From Lysinibacillus fusiformis (GTDB taxonomy: Bacteria > Bacillota > Bacilli > Bacillales_A > Planococcaceae), in NCBI RefSeq assembly GCF_003049525.1, contig NZ_PYWL01000001.1:1-64000 (forward strand): a stretch of DNA of 64,000 nt. The letters run 5' to 3'. A model generated the notes under the pieces. The model saw only the letters and a program-made list of their open reading frames with translations. It made no database searches and was not told the origin of the DNA. Every line of letters begins with the position of its first letter. Position 1 is the stretch's first letter. Of this stretch, positions 1 to 7,314 are shown piece by piece. The translations under genes were made by a program, and so were the position numbers.

Positions 1-241
1 TGTCTCTCGAAGATGTACCTGTCTCGTTCATATAATTAAGTACATTCATTTTATAGTCAGCTGAATAGTTTGTATAGGACTTTAAGAAAGTCTCTACGCC
101 ATTTTTTTGATAACGGCGAACCCATTCGCTGACAACCTGAGCTGTCACACTTATATCTTTCGCAATTTCGATCATAGGTTCATTTCCATTTAAATATCGT
201 TGAACTGCTTAAATACGTTGTTCAACACTTACTTTTGCCAT
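1..241 (-). pseudogene. IS3-family transposase OrfA (HTH) with an in-frame stop, partial
   Basis: The frame starts at ATG 241 (MAKVSVEQRI) and hits a TAA at 209-211. The same frame then continues as a recognisable helix-turn-helix OrfA: AVQRYLNGNEPMIEIAKDIS, then a VVSEWVRRYQKNG segment, and runs off the window. The premature stop at codon 11 probably arose by a point change, because the frame is otherwise intact. OrfA normally supplies DNA binding and is joined to the OrfB catalytic domain by -1 frameshifting. With this stop the copy should not transpose by itself. OrfB is not visible here. Confidence 0.7.
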
Positions 242-295
242 AAAAAAAACCCCCGTAAAAGTTAGATTGATGTCTAACTTTTACGGGGCAGTTCA
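1..295 (-). mobile_element. Left end of an IS3-family (IS150-like) insertion sequence, truncated by the window edge
   Basis: The minus strand begins at 295 with TGAACTGCCCCGTAAAAG, a TG-initiated terminus of the kind found in IS150-group elements, and runs into an orfA-type transposase reading frame. Just inside the end lies a perfect 16-bp stem (251-266 with 273-288, 6-nt loop) followed on the minus strand by a run of T. It can act as a terminator that blocks transcription entering the element. The other end lies outside the window, so target duplication and completeness cannot be judged. The IS150-group assignment is from recognition of the terminus and OrfA, not from a search. Confidence 0.7.
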
Positions 296-505
296 ATGAG
301 TACCTGGTTTTTTAAAATTTTGTTTATTAAACTACAGTGATTCATTACATCGTTTAACTATAAATTACATATAAAATCCTTATTGATAGGTCTCTTTTGA
401 TAATCCTTTTAAATCTTTTTTCCATCCTGTCATTAAAATTACTAACCGAAAGAGACCGACATCATTGCTAGGCTAGTCTTTAATCATATTAAATATCTTT
501 TGAAT
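296..505. other. Intergenic stretch without a gene; imperfectly placed inverted repeat GGTCTCTTT
   Basis: No open frame of note. A 9-bp inverted repeat, GGTCTCTTT (389-397) and AAAGAGACC (449-457), is separated by 51 bp. It has no T-run and is too open for a terminator. It could be a protein-binding site, or a remnant at the tailocin edge. Nothing else is recognisable. Confidence 0.35.
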
Positions 506-1333
506 TTAGTTTTTAGTTACTAATACTTGATCAGCTTTAACCCATTCTGCACCTAAATTGTACCAACCATCTTTGGCGGCATGTACTTTATAAGTTCCTG
601 GTGCTAATTGACGTTTAAGCGCTCCGTTAGGAGTGCTATACGTATTAATAGTAGATGTAACAGTTGCATGGTGATTAGCAATAGTTCCGTAAGCATGGTG
701 AACATAACCAGACCCAACATTATAGAATAGAGTTCCATCAGCTGCATACTCTCTTTGACCATACACTTTGTATTTTCCACCAGCTTCAAGTTGGCCAATA
801 ATTTCATAGCCAACGTTTTTGAACACATTTGCCTTCTGAGTAATTGTAATCGTTGCCCAAGTTCCATCATAAGTATGGTAGCTAACTGTTGGCTTGTCCC
901 CGTTTAAATAAGGCATAGGGTCTACCGCCTCTGATTGAGACACTCGTGCTTTTTCATATATTTCAAAGTGCACGTGTTGACCAGTTGAACTCCCACTGTT
1001 CCCCATAACACCAATTTTATCACCTTGATTGACAGATTGACCAACAGAGACACTAATAGATTGTAAATGAGCATAAAGTGTATCATATGTTTTCCCATCA
1101 ATACTGTGTCGAACTATCACATAGTTTCCATAACCGCCATTACATGTATTACCGATAGAGCCATTATTAGAACAACCACCAACGGCTTTGTTAATCACAC
1201 CCGCAGAGGAAGCATGTACTGGTACATTGGAGCTACTATTTGCAATGTCAACTCCATAATGCATTGAACCACTTCTCATGCCATAAAGGCTTGTATAAAT
1301 ACCTTCAGCTGGTTTTATAAATACCTGTTTCAT
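506..1333 (-). CDS. M23-family peptidoglycan endopeptidase with C-terminal SH3-like repeats
   Basis: Zinc metallopeptidase of the lysostaphin/LytM type, expected to cut peptide cross-bridges in cell wall. The N-terminal ~140 residues hold the M23 fold: HYGVD (H25, D29) supplies two zinc ligands, and LYAHL and HVHFE (about 119-123) supply the remaining active-site histidines. The C-terminal ~125 residues look like two SH3-type wall-binding repeats (VFKNVGYEIIGQL and TYSTPNGALKRQL). There is no signal peptide, so export would need the holin or lysis. A frame opens at TTG 1336, but GGAG lies 8 nt before ATG 1333, which I prefer (275 aa). It sits at the distal end of the tailocin lysis module and could act as a second lysin beside the amidase. 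Confidence 0.85.
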   Translation of the reverse strand: MKQVFIKPAEGIYTSLYGMRSGSMHYGVDIANSSSNVPVHASSAGVINKAVGGCSNNGSIGNTCNGGYGNYVIVRHSIDGKTYDTLYAHLQSISVSVGQSVNQGDKIGVMGNSGSSTGQHVHFEIYEKARVSQSEAVDPMPYLNGDKPTVSYHTYDGTWATITITQKANVFKNVGYEIIGQLEAGGKYKVYGQREYAADGTLFYNVGSGYVHHAYGTIANHHATVTSTINTYSTPNGALKRQLAPGTYKVHAAKDGWYNLGAEWVKADQVLVTKN

Positions 1334-1450
1334 CAAACATTCTCCTTTTTTGAACTTCCTATATTTTAGTAGTATTAGATTGAATAATATTTTTAAGTAA
1401 TAATTAAGTAATAACCAAAGATATATACTGAAAATAATACCGATTTAATA

Positions 1451-1484
1451 GAAAAAGCCCATTACCAATTAAGCTAATGGACTT
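1451..1484 (-). terminator. Intrinsic terminator after the SOS-controlled gene
   Basis: A 10-bp stem with one mismatch (1455-1464 with 1475-1484) is followed on the minus strand by TTTTTC. It lies just past the stop of the 473-aa gene and separates it from the M23 gene. Confidence 0.7.
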
Positions 1485-1538
1485 AAATTTTTAAATAAAT
1501 TCTTTCTTTGTTAACACAGTCATTTTTTAAAATATGTT

Positions 1539-2960
1539 TTAATTAAGTGTTGTTACTCCATTATTCATGGCACCAGCTAAGCCCTGAAGTACTCGAGATG
1601 CCCCAGCATTTGCTTTGAAACCAACATGTGATGATGCTACATAATATGGAGCAGCCAGAGATGTTCCTGATTTTGCTTTAATTGCATTCCCGATAGTCGT
1701 ATTAACCAAAGTATGATCTCCATTCCAAGTCATTGAATAGAGGTAAGAAGTTACAGAAATTGGATCGTAAGCATCTTGATAAGCAAGATTTAAAAAGAGA
1801 CCTGAACTTGTAGGCGTATCTTTACCAAATACACCTTCTAAATAGTTCGACGCTACTTGCGGAGGTTTTTGATAGTCATACCAATCTTTAGCCACCTTTA
1901 GCCACCCATTATCTTCACTTGCACCTAATGCAACAAATTTAGGTCCACCTAATTCAAAAGCTTGATTAGAATAAGCTGTGTACGTTTTATAATAATTGGC
2001 TAATTCTGTAGCGACTGATGAACATACATGAGTAGGTAAAGCAACTACTTTCCTTAATTGTGGAGCTGTGGCGGATAAACGTAGCTCTGCACAACGGTAG
2101 GCTCTCGCTGCAAAATTAAGCCCCATTACGATAAGTGAATTATATCCAGCCGCTGGGAAGTAACCTCTTACTTGAGCATATGAACCATAGGCAATACTGT
2201 CTTTGTAAATACCACCACCTATAGGTAAACACAATTCAGTTAGACCATTATTCAATCGGGTATTACCAAATTTAGTACGTAAATTAATGGCTAAAGTGTT
2301 AAAGAAAGCATTAAAATCAGTGTAAATAGTATTCCCGGCCCCTTTAATAGCCGTATGAATAAAGAACTTAGCTCCTAACTGAACAATCATTCCATTTAAC
2401 GCAAAACAAGCATGGTTTGTATCATTGAAATGAGTGTGATTTGAGACAACAGTCCGATAATCCTTATCCAATTTTCCTTCTTTTAAACGTATAGCCAGTG
2501 CATTTTCTAAGAGATTAGGTTTTAAGTATGTGTTCAAATAAGCTAGTAATTGTGTTCTTGTTACAACTGTTGTACCAGCTCGATCGTAATCAAATCCTCC
2601 ATCATTTGCTAAAGCGTATGCTGAATAAAGACCCATAGGACCTAATCCACCAGCTAGTCCATCTCCTTTATAATTCACAATATTAGACGCATATCTATTT
2701 AAGATGCGATGAATACGTGCCAATATGTTTGTTCGCACTGTAGATGTTGATGCATTTGGGTAAAGTGCAGTTAAAAAAAGTAACTGACTTCCCGCTCGTT
2801 GAATTTGTAATTCAGATGTTGGTGCTGGATTATTTTCAAAAATACCATGAAAATTTGCTCGATTATCAGCTCCTACAGGATCTGTTGGTAATCGACTAGC
2901 TCCTGTTCCCATTAAATTTGTAAAAATCTTCTCTGCTTCTGTTTTGACTGTAAATGCCAA
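1539..2960 (-). CDS. Unrecognised 473-aa protein under a double LexA-box promoter (candidate SOS-induced cargo)
   Basis: I do not recognise this family. The frame opens at ATG 2969, but AAGGGG abuts that codon; TTG 2960 lies 8 nt downstream of AAGGGG and is the better start (MAFTVKTEAEK, 473 aa). The protein has no signal peptide, no membrane segment and no repeats. It is rich in Ala, Asn, Gly and Tyr and appears largely helical. A segment around residues 175-200 (NHTHFNDTNHACFALNG) is rich in His and Asn and could be a functional site; an all-helical barrel enzyme is one guess only. It has its own SOS promoter (3003-3049) and its own terminator, so it is an independent transcription unit lodged between the amidase and the M23 lysin. 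That is a typical place for cargo genes. A bacteriocin, toxin or lysis-linked enzyme is possible but not shown. Confidence 0.75.
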   Translation of the reverse strand: MAFTVKTEAEKIFTNLMGTGASRLPTDPVGADNRANFHGIFENNPAPTSELQIQRAGSQLLFLTALYPNASTSTVRTNILARIHRILNRYASNIVNYKGDGLAGGLGPMGLYSAYALANDGGFDYDRAGTTVVTRTQLLAYLNTYLKPNLLENALAIRLKEGKLDKDYRTVVSNHTHFNDTNHACFALNGMIVQLGAKFFIHTAIKGAGNTIYTDFNAFFNTLAINLRTKFGNTRLNNGLTELCLPIGGGIYKDSIAYGSYAQVRGYFPAAGYNSLIVMGLNFAARAYRCAELRLSATAPQLRKVVALPTHVCSSVATELANYYKTYTAYSNQAFELGGPKFVALGASEDNGWLKVAKDWYDYQKPPQVASNYLEGVFGKDTPTSSGLFLNLAYQDAYDPISVTSYLYSMTWNGDHTLVNTTIGNAIKAKSGTSLAAPYYVASSHVGFKANAGASRVLQGLAGAMNNGVTTLN

Positions 2961-3002
2961 AGATATCATCCCCTTATGTTTTTATAAAAAGCTCCTTTTT
3001 AA

Positions 3003-3049
3003 GAACATTTGTTCTTTTTTATTATAGAACAAATGTTCTTGTTTTACAA
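3003..3049 (-). promoter_or_regulatory. SigA-type promoter overlapped by two LexA (SOS) boxes
   Basis: On the minus strand: -35 TTGTAA (3044-3049), a 17-bp spacer and a perfect -10 TATAAT (3021-3026). Two GAAC-N4-GTTC boxes flank the -10: GAACAAATGTTC (plus-strand 3027-3038, inside the spacer) and GAACATTTGTTC (3003-3014, at the likely start point). Each is a 12-bp palindrome matching the Gram-positive LexA/DinR core, and the two are reverse complements of each other with 24 bp between centres. Repression by LexA and induction by DNA damage is the straightforward reading. Confidence 0.85.
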
Positions 3050-3130
3050 GGTAATTTATACATTTAAAGTTAAATAAAAGAAAAAATACGATTGCAGCAA
3101 CTTGTATATAAGAATTTCATAATAAAAAAC

Positions 3131-3159
3131 AAAAAACCTAGGCTCAAAATTTGAGACCT
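3131..3159 (-). terminator. Terminator downstream of the 47-aa reading frame
   Basis: The stem at 3140-3159 (AGGTCTCAAA / TTTTGAGCCT on the minus strand, one bulge) is followed by AGGTTTTTT. It would insulate the SOS gene from the tailocin lysis operon upstream. Confidence 0.6.
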
Positions 3160-3166
3160 GGTCTTT

Positions 3167-3310
3167 TTAAATTCTTACTATATAGTTTGATTGTTTTTGA
3201 ATTGGGTCCTTGTAATTCCAATTTTGCAATTTCTTATCCTCATTAAACCATTCACAGTTGTTTTCAACCCAATTATTTCGAAATTCTTCATAAGAAATAC
3301 AGTCTCTCAT
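3167..3310 (-). CDS. Small ORF, 47 aa, after the amidase (unknown)
   Basis: ATG 3310 opens a 47-codon frame (MRDCISYEEFRNNWVENN..., ending IVRI). It is acidic and rich in Trp and Asn, with no membrane segment. It lies between the amidase stop and a terminator on the same strand, so it would be the last gene of the tailocin lysis operon. The ribosome binding site is weak (TTGGAT), and an upstream GTG or TTG in frame is also possible. I do not recognise the family. It could be chance. Confidence 0.35.
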   Translation of the reverse strand: MRDCISYEEFRNNWVENNCEWFNEDKKLQNWNYKDPIQKQSNYIVRI

Positions 3311-3398
3311 CAAATCCAAATTGGAAACCACAACACCTCATATTTCAAAAATAAGGATTCATACGCCCTTTTGCAATTAAGGTAATAGGCTTCTGCTA

Positions 3399-4121
3399 TT
3401 AAGTGCTCCGTTGTGTAATGATGATTTTTAATCCTTCAAAATCTCCGCCAGTTAATGTACCCGCATCGAATTTATCTAGCCATGATTTGTCTATTAATTT
3501 CTTGTCTACGGTTTGTTTGATTAAATCACGTACTGCAGCTTTTGTTGTCTCATTTGTAAATTTCATACAACCATCATCCTTTTCAATTTGTTGTGGTATA
3601 TCCATACCATTCAAAATATCGTTTTTAAATTGACCCTCTGATATCCCCATACTCATCAAATATGAAAATGGATCTCGATGTGTCGTACCTTTTAAATGAT
3701 CTGTGATCCAGCGATGTGACTTAATACCATTGCCACTACCATCAAGTATAGTAGGGATTCCAGCATCTTTTGCAAGCTCCCTTAATAGCCAAATATAAGC
3801 GGCATAATCTCTTTTAAACTGTTCCTTATTATTCGTTCGAGCTAGTTCTACTTGAGCATAGCTAAATGGGTTACCTTTCGGACCACAACCATATTGCACA
3901 CGATTAACGGGTGCAATTTGTACAATACGTCCTCCACCGCCTACCCAATGGGAAGTGAAGGCATTTGCTTTGTTACGATTCATATAGGTTATTTCATTTT
4001 CTAAAGCGTTCGGGCCACAATTATTTGGATTGCCCGATTCATGGGCAATTACGTATTTGATCGCAGTTAAAGCATGGCTTGGTAGTCCTGACATAAAGCG
4101 TTTTTCAATGACATAACTCAT
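3399..4121 (-). CDS. xlyA: N-acetylmuramoyl-L-alanine amidase (Amidase_2/PGRP fold), tailocin endolysin
   Basis: 240-aa wall hydrolase that cleaves the bond between MurNAc and L-alanine. The catalytic domain spans about residues 1-165. IAHESGN carries the first zinc histidine, SHWVGGGGRIVQ the core strand, and SHRWITDHLKGTTHRDP the later zinc-site histidines and catalytic region. The C-terminal ~55 residues (from about KFTNETTKAAVRDL) are a short helical tail, probably for wall binding or dimerisation. The start ATG overlaps the holin stop by 4 bp, so the two are translationally coupled as in many holin-lysin cassettes. It releases tailocin particles by lysis of the producer. The symbol follows the PBSX equivalent; orthology is inferred from position and domain. 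Confidence 0.88.
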   Translation of the reverse strand: MSYVIEKRFMSGLPSHALTAIKYVIAHESGNPNNCGPNALENEITYMNRNKANAFTSHWVGGGGRIVQIAPVNRVQYGCGPKGNPFSYAQVELARTNNKEQFKRDYAAYIWLLRELAKDAGIPTILDGSGNGIKSHRWITDHLKGTTHRDPFSYLMSMGISEGQFKNDILNGMDIPQQIEKDDGCMKFTNETTKAAVRDLIKQTVDKKLIDKSWLDKFDAGTLTGGDFEGLKIIITQRST

Positions 4122-4384
4122 TTTCCATTACCCTCTTTATGTGAGTATTGTTTATATAATTGATTGCTAAAAACAGCAGCTCCACTTACAAGCACCCCTT
4201 GTACAATACTTTGCATAGTGATACCCATAACGCCGATTGTAAACGTAATCCCAAATACTAATAAAATATAGGGAATCAACCAATCTTGCATTTTAGGTGT
4301 ATTCTTTAAAGCCTGTCCTATAACCAATAAAACAGGCACCACAATTAGCGCCTGTTCAATAATATAATCATATAAAAATTCCAT
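4118..4384 (-). CDS. xhlB: Holin (XhlB-like position)
   Basis: 88-aa membrane protein with two or three hydrophobic segments (ALIVVPVLLVIGQAL, WLIPYILLVFGITFTIGV, MQSIVQGVLVSGAAVF) and a charged, basic C-terminus (KQYSHKEGNGK). Phage holins of this size form membrane lesions that let the endolysin reach the wall. It lies between xhlA and the amidase and overlaps the latter by 4 bp, which matches PBSX xhlA-xhlB-xlyA. The assignment as functional XhlB is by position; the sequence resembles general small Gram-positive holins. Confidence 0.82.
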   Translation of the reverse strand: MEFLYDYIIEQALIVVPVLLVIGQALKNTPKMQDWLIPYILLVFGITFTIGVMGITMQSIVQGVLVSGAAVFSNQLYKQYSHKEGNGK

Positions 4385-4396
4385 AGTATGATCCCC

Positions 4397-4642
4397 CTAG
4401 TAGGTTTTGATAACAAGTGTTAACAATCCTAAAATAACAGCGCCTATAATAGTTGTAGATACCCACCAAACAATTTTATCGATTTTATTTAATCGATGGT
4501 GAGCATTTTTAGTACTCGCTAATGCTTCCTCTGCGATATCCTTAGCGTTATCCGCAGTTTGACGAATATCTCTAATATCATCAATTTTTGCCTCGATACC
4601 TCCAAGACGTTCATAAATATTTCTGATTAATTCATCTCCCAT
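4397..4642 (-). CDS. xhlA: XhlA-type holin partner
   Basis: 81-aa protein with an N-terminal amphipathic coiled coil (NIYERLGGIEAKIDDIRDI and onwards, about residues 6-58) and one C-terminal transmembrane helix (IVWWVSTTIIGAVILGLLTL). This is the usual shape of the haemolysin XhlA family, which in PBSX acts with XhlB and XlyA in lysis. It is 12 bp upstream of the holin on the same strand. Confidence 0.88.
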   Translation of the reverse strand: MGDELIRNIYERLGGIEAKIDDIRDIRQTADNAKDIAEEALASTKNAHHRLNKIDKIVWWVSTTIIGAVILGLLTLVIKTY

Positions 4643-4752
4643 GACATCACCAATCCTTTGCCCTATTTAAAATAAAAAGCCATGAGAAGCATCGAGATTC
4701 AGTACAGTGTACTGTTGCCCATCTCCATTGCTCTCATAGCTCATAAATAAAG

Positions 4753-4770
4753 CACTCTTCAAAGAGAGTG
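4753..4770. terminator. Weak hairpin between small tail genes and lysis cassette
   Basis: A 6-bp stem CACTCT/AGAGTG with a 6-nt loop. It is followed on the plus strand by TTTTTG and on the minus strand by CTTTATTT. On the minus strand it could reduce transcription into xhlA; it is weak. Confidence 0.35.
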
Positions 4771-4800
4771 TTTTTGAAATTGTATTTAATTGATATATTA

Positions 4801-4908
4801 CTATGATAATTTAGATTCGAAAGCTCCTTTTACTTCGATAACTGCTTTAGTACCGAAGTAAGATGTCATAACCATAGTAACAATAAAGATTAAAGTACTT
4901 AACGCCAT
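4801..4908 (-). CDS. 35-aa single-helix membrane protein in the tailocin operon
   Basis: ATG 4908 is preceded by a strong AGGAAGGAAG ribosome binding site. The product is MALSTLIFIVTMVMTSYFGT followed by a mixed-charge tail ending in SKLS, with one transmembrane helix at about residues 3-18. It lies between the CD1375-like gene and xhlA, all on the same strand. I do not recognise the family. The position suggests an accessory lysis protein (pinholin- or antiholin-like) or a membrane anchor, but this is inference. It falls below the usual length cut-off of gene callers. Confidence 0.65.
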   Translation of the reverse strand: MALSTLIFIVTMVMTSYFGTKAVIEVKGAFESKLS

Positions 4909-5025
4909 TTTTTACACTTCCTTCCTATTTGTTTCTATTATCATAGTATTTCAACAAATAGTATTTCAACGAAAAATTCTATAAATCTTTCCTAGCATAA
5001 AAAATAACGCTAGCTAATGCTGCGT

Positions 5026-5136
5026 TTACTTGTTTTCGTTATCGAGTAATGCTTGTACAGCTTCACGCCACAACAAGGGCACCTGGTCAACTGTTCGCAA
5101 ATTCATTTTAATTAAATCCCAATATAATTTAGCCAT
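5026..5136 (-). CDS. CD1375-family small phage protein (36 aa)
   Basis: MAKLYWDLIKMNLRTVDQVP and LLWREAVQALL are typical of the very short CD1375 family found just after tail-fibre genes in Firmicute phages. The order (A/L)-Y-x-LI, T-x-(D/E)QVP, V-x-ALL is what I recognise. ATG 5136 has a strong CAAGGAGG site, and its first base overlaps the stop of the preceding gene (TAATG). Its position is that of XkdX in PBSX. The molecular role is unknown. Confidence 0.72.
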   Translation of the reverse strand: MAKLYWDLIKMNLRTVDQVPLLWREAVQALLDNENK

Positions 5137-5471
5137 TATAAAACCTCCTTGTTTGTTAATGTCTCCACTAATTCAGCAACGGCTATTTGATTCTCTACTT
5201 TGTCTCGTTGTTGTGCCTCTGCTGATTCAGCTATCGCTAATTTCAGTTGTTGTGTCTCTTCTTGTAATAGTTCTAATGCTGTTTTATGAATATCAGTGTA
5301 CTCGTAATATCCAGACTTTGTTTCCTTGTCGTAAAACATTTCGTGCGTTTTACCTGGTATGTTTTCAGGTTGCGGAAAAGTACTCATGTCATACTCGACC
5401 GCAATTTCTCCAAACGAAAACACGCTTAATACTTTGACTTTTGTTTCCTCTGTATTATCAATGATAATCAT
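5136..5471 (-). CDS. Tail-associated protein at the XkdW position
   Basis: 111 aa with an N-terminal beta-rich half and a helical C-terminal half (about residues 62-108, ELLQEETQQLKLAIAESAEA and beyond) of the kind seen in small phage proteins downstream of tail fibres. AAAGGAGG lies 8 nt before ATG 5471. It is located between the tail fibre and the CD1375-like gene, as XkdW is in PBSX. It may be a tail-fibre chaperone or a structural cap; neither role is shown by the sequence. Confidence 0.6.
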   Translation of the reverse strand: MIIIDNTEETKVKVLSVFSFGEIAVEYDMSTFPQPENIPGKTHEMFYDKETKSGYYEYTDIHKTALELLQEETQQLKLAIAESAEAQQRDKVENQIAVAELVETLTNKEVL

Positions 5472-5491
5472 ATGTGTTACCTCCTTTTAAA

Positions 5492-6766
5492 TTACCAATA
5501 AAAGATTACCCGTCCACCACCACCGCGACCACTAGAGAACGAGGCGTGACCGCTACCAGAACCGCCACCGCCCGGGTAAGAACCTGCAACACCTTCGCTG
5601 AAGTAGGCACCGCCGCCTCCGTCTGCTCCTTTGAAGTTAGAGTAAGTAGCACCCGCTTTACCTGCGCCGTTCGTTGTATCAGCGGCTCCACCCCCTGACA
5701 TGTCGCTAGCGGAACCACCACCGCCACCGCCGCCGTAGTTTCCGCCTGGTCCACCATCGCCTCCAGTGAAACAATATAGCAAGTTAGACGGTTTGAGTCC
5801 TACAAATGGGTGTAGTTTTCCGTTTTCTGGTGACATTGGTGCCCCACCTATTGCTCCGTTGACGGCATATGGACCGCCGAGACCACCTTTACCGAAGCCC
5901 GAACTCTGACCATAAGTACCGCCACCGCCACCACCAGCTACGTATTGTGTAGAACCTAACGTGAACCCTGAATGACCTCCCACACTACCATTGTAAGGAC
6001 CATTAGCACCGGTGCCTCCAGCTCCTACAGTGACATTGAACTTTTCGCCTGGTGTTACATCGACAACCGCCATTAGAAAGGCGCCACCGCCACCGCCACC
6101 ACCAGGATAGTTGTTTGTATTTCCGCCACCGCCACCGCCGGCTCCCCATATGTAGGCGGTTATTTTACTGACGCCTTTTGGAACCTCGAATAAATGGGTT
6201 CCGGGGGTATTGAAATCCCTGTTGCTACGTGCTGTCACCCCGCTTCCGCTACCCTGCAAGAAAAAATTTGTACCGTTGAAACTTACTGTTGCGATTGCTC
6301 CAGACACGAAAGTATTAGCTGATAATTGACTTCCATCCTGGTTCAATACTTGGAACGTACTACTAACTTTAGTACCGTCTGAACTTTGTAATTTCAATGA
6401 CACAAGGGGGCTAGTATTAGCCTGGTTAACGAAAACCCTGTAAGCACTACCTTGTTTTGGTTTCGGTGGTGTAGATTTATCCCAAAGAATATTGTCAGAT
6501 GTACATACCCAAGCATTAGCGGCGTTAGTACCGCCGATAAATCTAACATGCCCTAAATCATCTTCGATATGGGTATCTAGCTTCGTATTTGCGTTGACAA
6601 TAGCATTAGTGTTATCAGCTACTTGTTCGTTAAAACTCTTTGATTCATCCTCAATTCGTTTCATTTCCGTATCAATCTTATCTAGATTATCGTTAACAAC
6701 TTTTACATTATAAAAATCATCTTCACTATCTTTTGTAAACCCATAATTGGTAGTCTCAGTAGGCAT
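5492..6766 (-). CDS. Glycine-rich tail fibre / receptor-binding protein
   Basis: 424 aa. Residues 1-~65 (MPTETTNYGFTKDSEDDFYN and following) are the conserved N-terminal part of Firmicute tail fibres that docks on the baseplate, followed by a short coiled coil. Residues ~70-175 form a beta-rich middle. Residues ~185-424 are dominated by glycine blocks (GAGGGGGG, PGGGGGGGAF, AGGGGGGTYG, GGDGGPGGNYGGGGGGGSAS, RGGGGRVIFYW). Polyglycine sandwich tips of this style occur in the adhesins of some T-even-like phages. This is probably the module that sets tailocin target specificity. The start overlaps the xkdU-like stop by 1 bp (TAATG). Confidence 0.8.
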   Translation of the reverse strand: MPTETTNYGFTKDSEDDFYNVKVVNDNLDKIDTEMKRIEDESKSFNEQVADNTNAIVNANTKLDTHIEDDLGHVRFIGGTNAANAWVCTSDNILWDKSTPPKPKQGSAYRVFVNQANTSPLVSLKLQSSDGTKVSSTFQVLNQDGSQLSANTFVSGAIATVSFNGTNFFLQGSGSGVTARSNRDFNTPGTHLFEVPKGVSKITAYIWGAGGGGGGNTNNYPGGGGGGGAFLMAVVDVTPGEKFNVTVGAGGTGANGPYNGSVGGHSGFTLGSTQYVAGGGGGGTYGQSSGFGKGGLGGPYAVNGAIGGAPMSPENGKLHPFVGLKPSNLLYCFTGGDGGPGGNYGGGGGGGSASDMSGGGAADTTNGAGKAGATYSNFKGADGGGGAYFSEGVAGSYPGGGGSGSGHASFSSGRGGGGRVIFYW

Positions 6767-7314
6767 TACGGTAACACTTCCTCTCTTAATTGTTTATGTG
6801 TATAGGCAGCCAGTTGAGCGTGTGTAAAGCGCGCTAAGTTAATATGTTGGTTGTATCTGACTTCTACATACAACAGCATATTTTGAGGCGTCACCCTTTC
6901 AAGTAAAACCTCTACAATTTCAAACTGGCGAGACATCGTTAACTCTAACTTTACTCGGACCCACTTTTCAGATGTACTGCGAGTAAGCTCATATTTTCCC
7001 TCCCCTAGTAGGCTATCAAGTAGCTGTTTCAGAACGGGAAAACTATAGGGTGCTTGTTCTTGATATCTTGATAAAATGCGGAAACGACGTGTTTCAAGTG
7101 TTTCTGATTCATTAGTCATTAAACCAAGCATTCTCTCGTAACGATGGGCACCACTTTCATCTAGGGTAAGGATAAATTGATTATTAAATAACGATTCAGT
7201 CAGTTCCCATACTCGCTCTAACGATGGATTTTCAAGTGATGCAATCTTTTGAAGTTCCTTGATTTCGTGAAGGATAGGAGGGAGGTAGCTTAAAACATCC
7301 ACTTTTCTAGCCAC
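6766..7314 (-). CDS. xkdU: XkdU/YmfQ-like baseplate protein (DUF2313)
   Basis: 182 aa, the usual length for the YmfQ/XkdU family of Mu-type contractile tails, a baseplate wedge component that follows gpJ-type protein. Recognisable features are the N-terminal VLSYLPPILHEIKEL, the central LTLDESGAHRYERMLGL, and the C-terminal TPQNMLLYVEVRYN. The start is GTG 7314, inside the end of xkdT. It is followed immediately by the tail fibre, as expected for a wedge protein that anchors fibres. Confidence 0.85.
   Translation of the reverse strand: MARKVDVLSYLPPILHEIKELQKIASLENPSLERVWELTESLFNNQFILTLDESGAHRYERMLGLMTNESETLETRRFRILSRYQEQAPYSFPVLKQLLDSLLGEGKYELTRSTSEKWVRVKLELTMSRQFEIVEVLLERVTPQNMLLYVEVRYNQHINLARFTHAQLAAYTHKQLREEVLP

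Noticed and set aside
3003..3038. Reading the two palindromes at 3003-3038 as one terminator hairpin
   Set aside because: The arms could pair, but TATAAT with a correctly spaced -35 overlaps them and each arm is itself a LexA palindrome.
3191..3385. 64-codon plus-strand frame opposite the 47-aa frame
   Set aside because: No start signal, hydrophobic chance composition, and against the direction of all tailocin genes nearby.
4667..4744. 25-codon minus-strand frame MSYESNGDGQQYTVLNLDAS...FLF* between xhlA and the 35-aa gene
   Set aside because: No ribosome binding site and no family resemblance; too short to support.
5506..5757. Alternate-frame ORFs across the glycine-rich fibre
   Set aside because: They are shadows of GGN-rich codons in the real frame.
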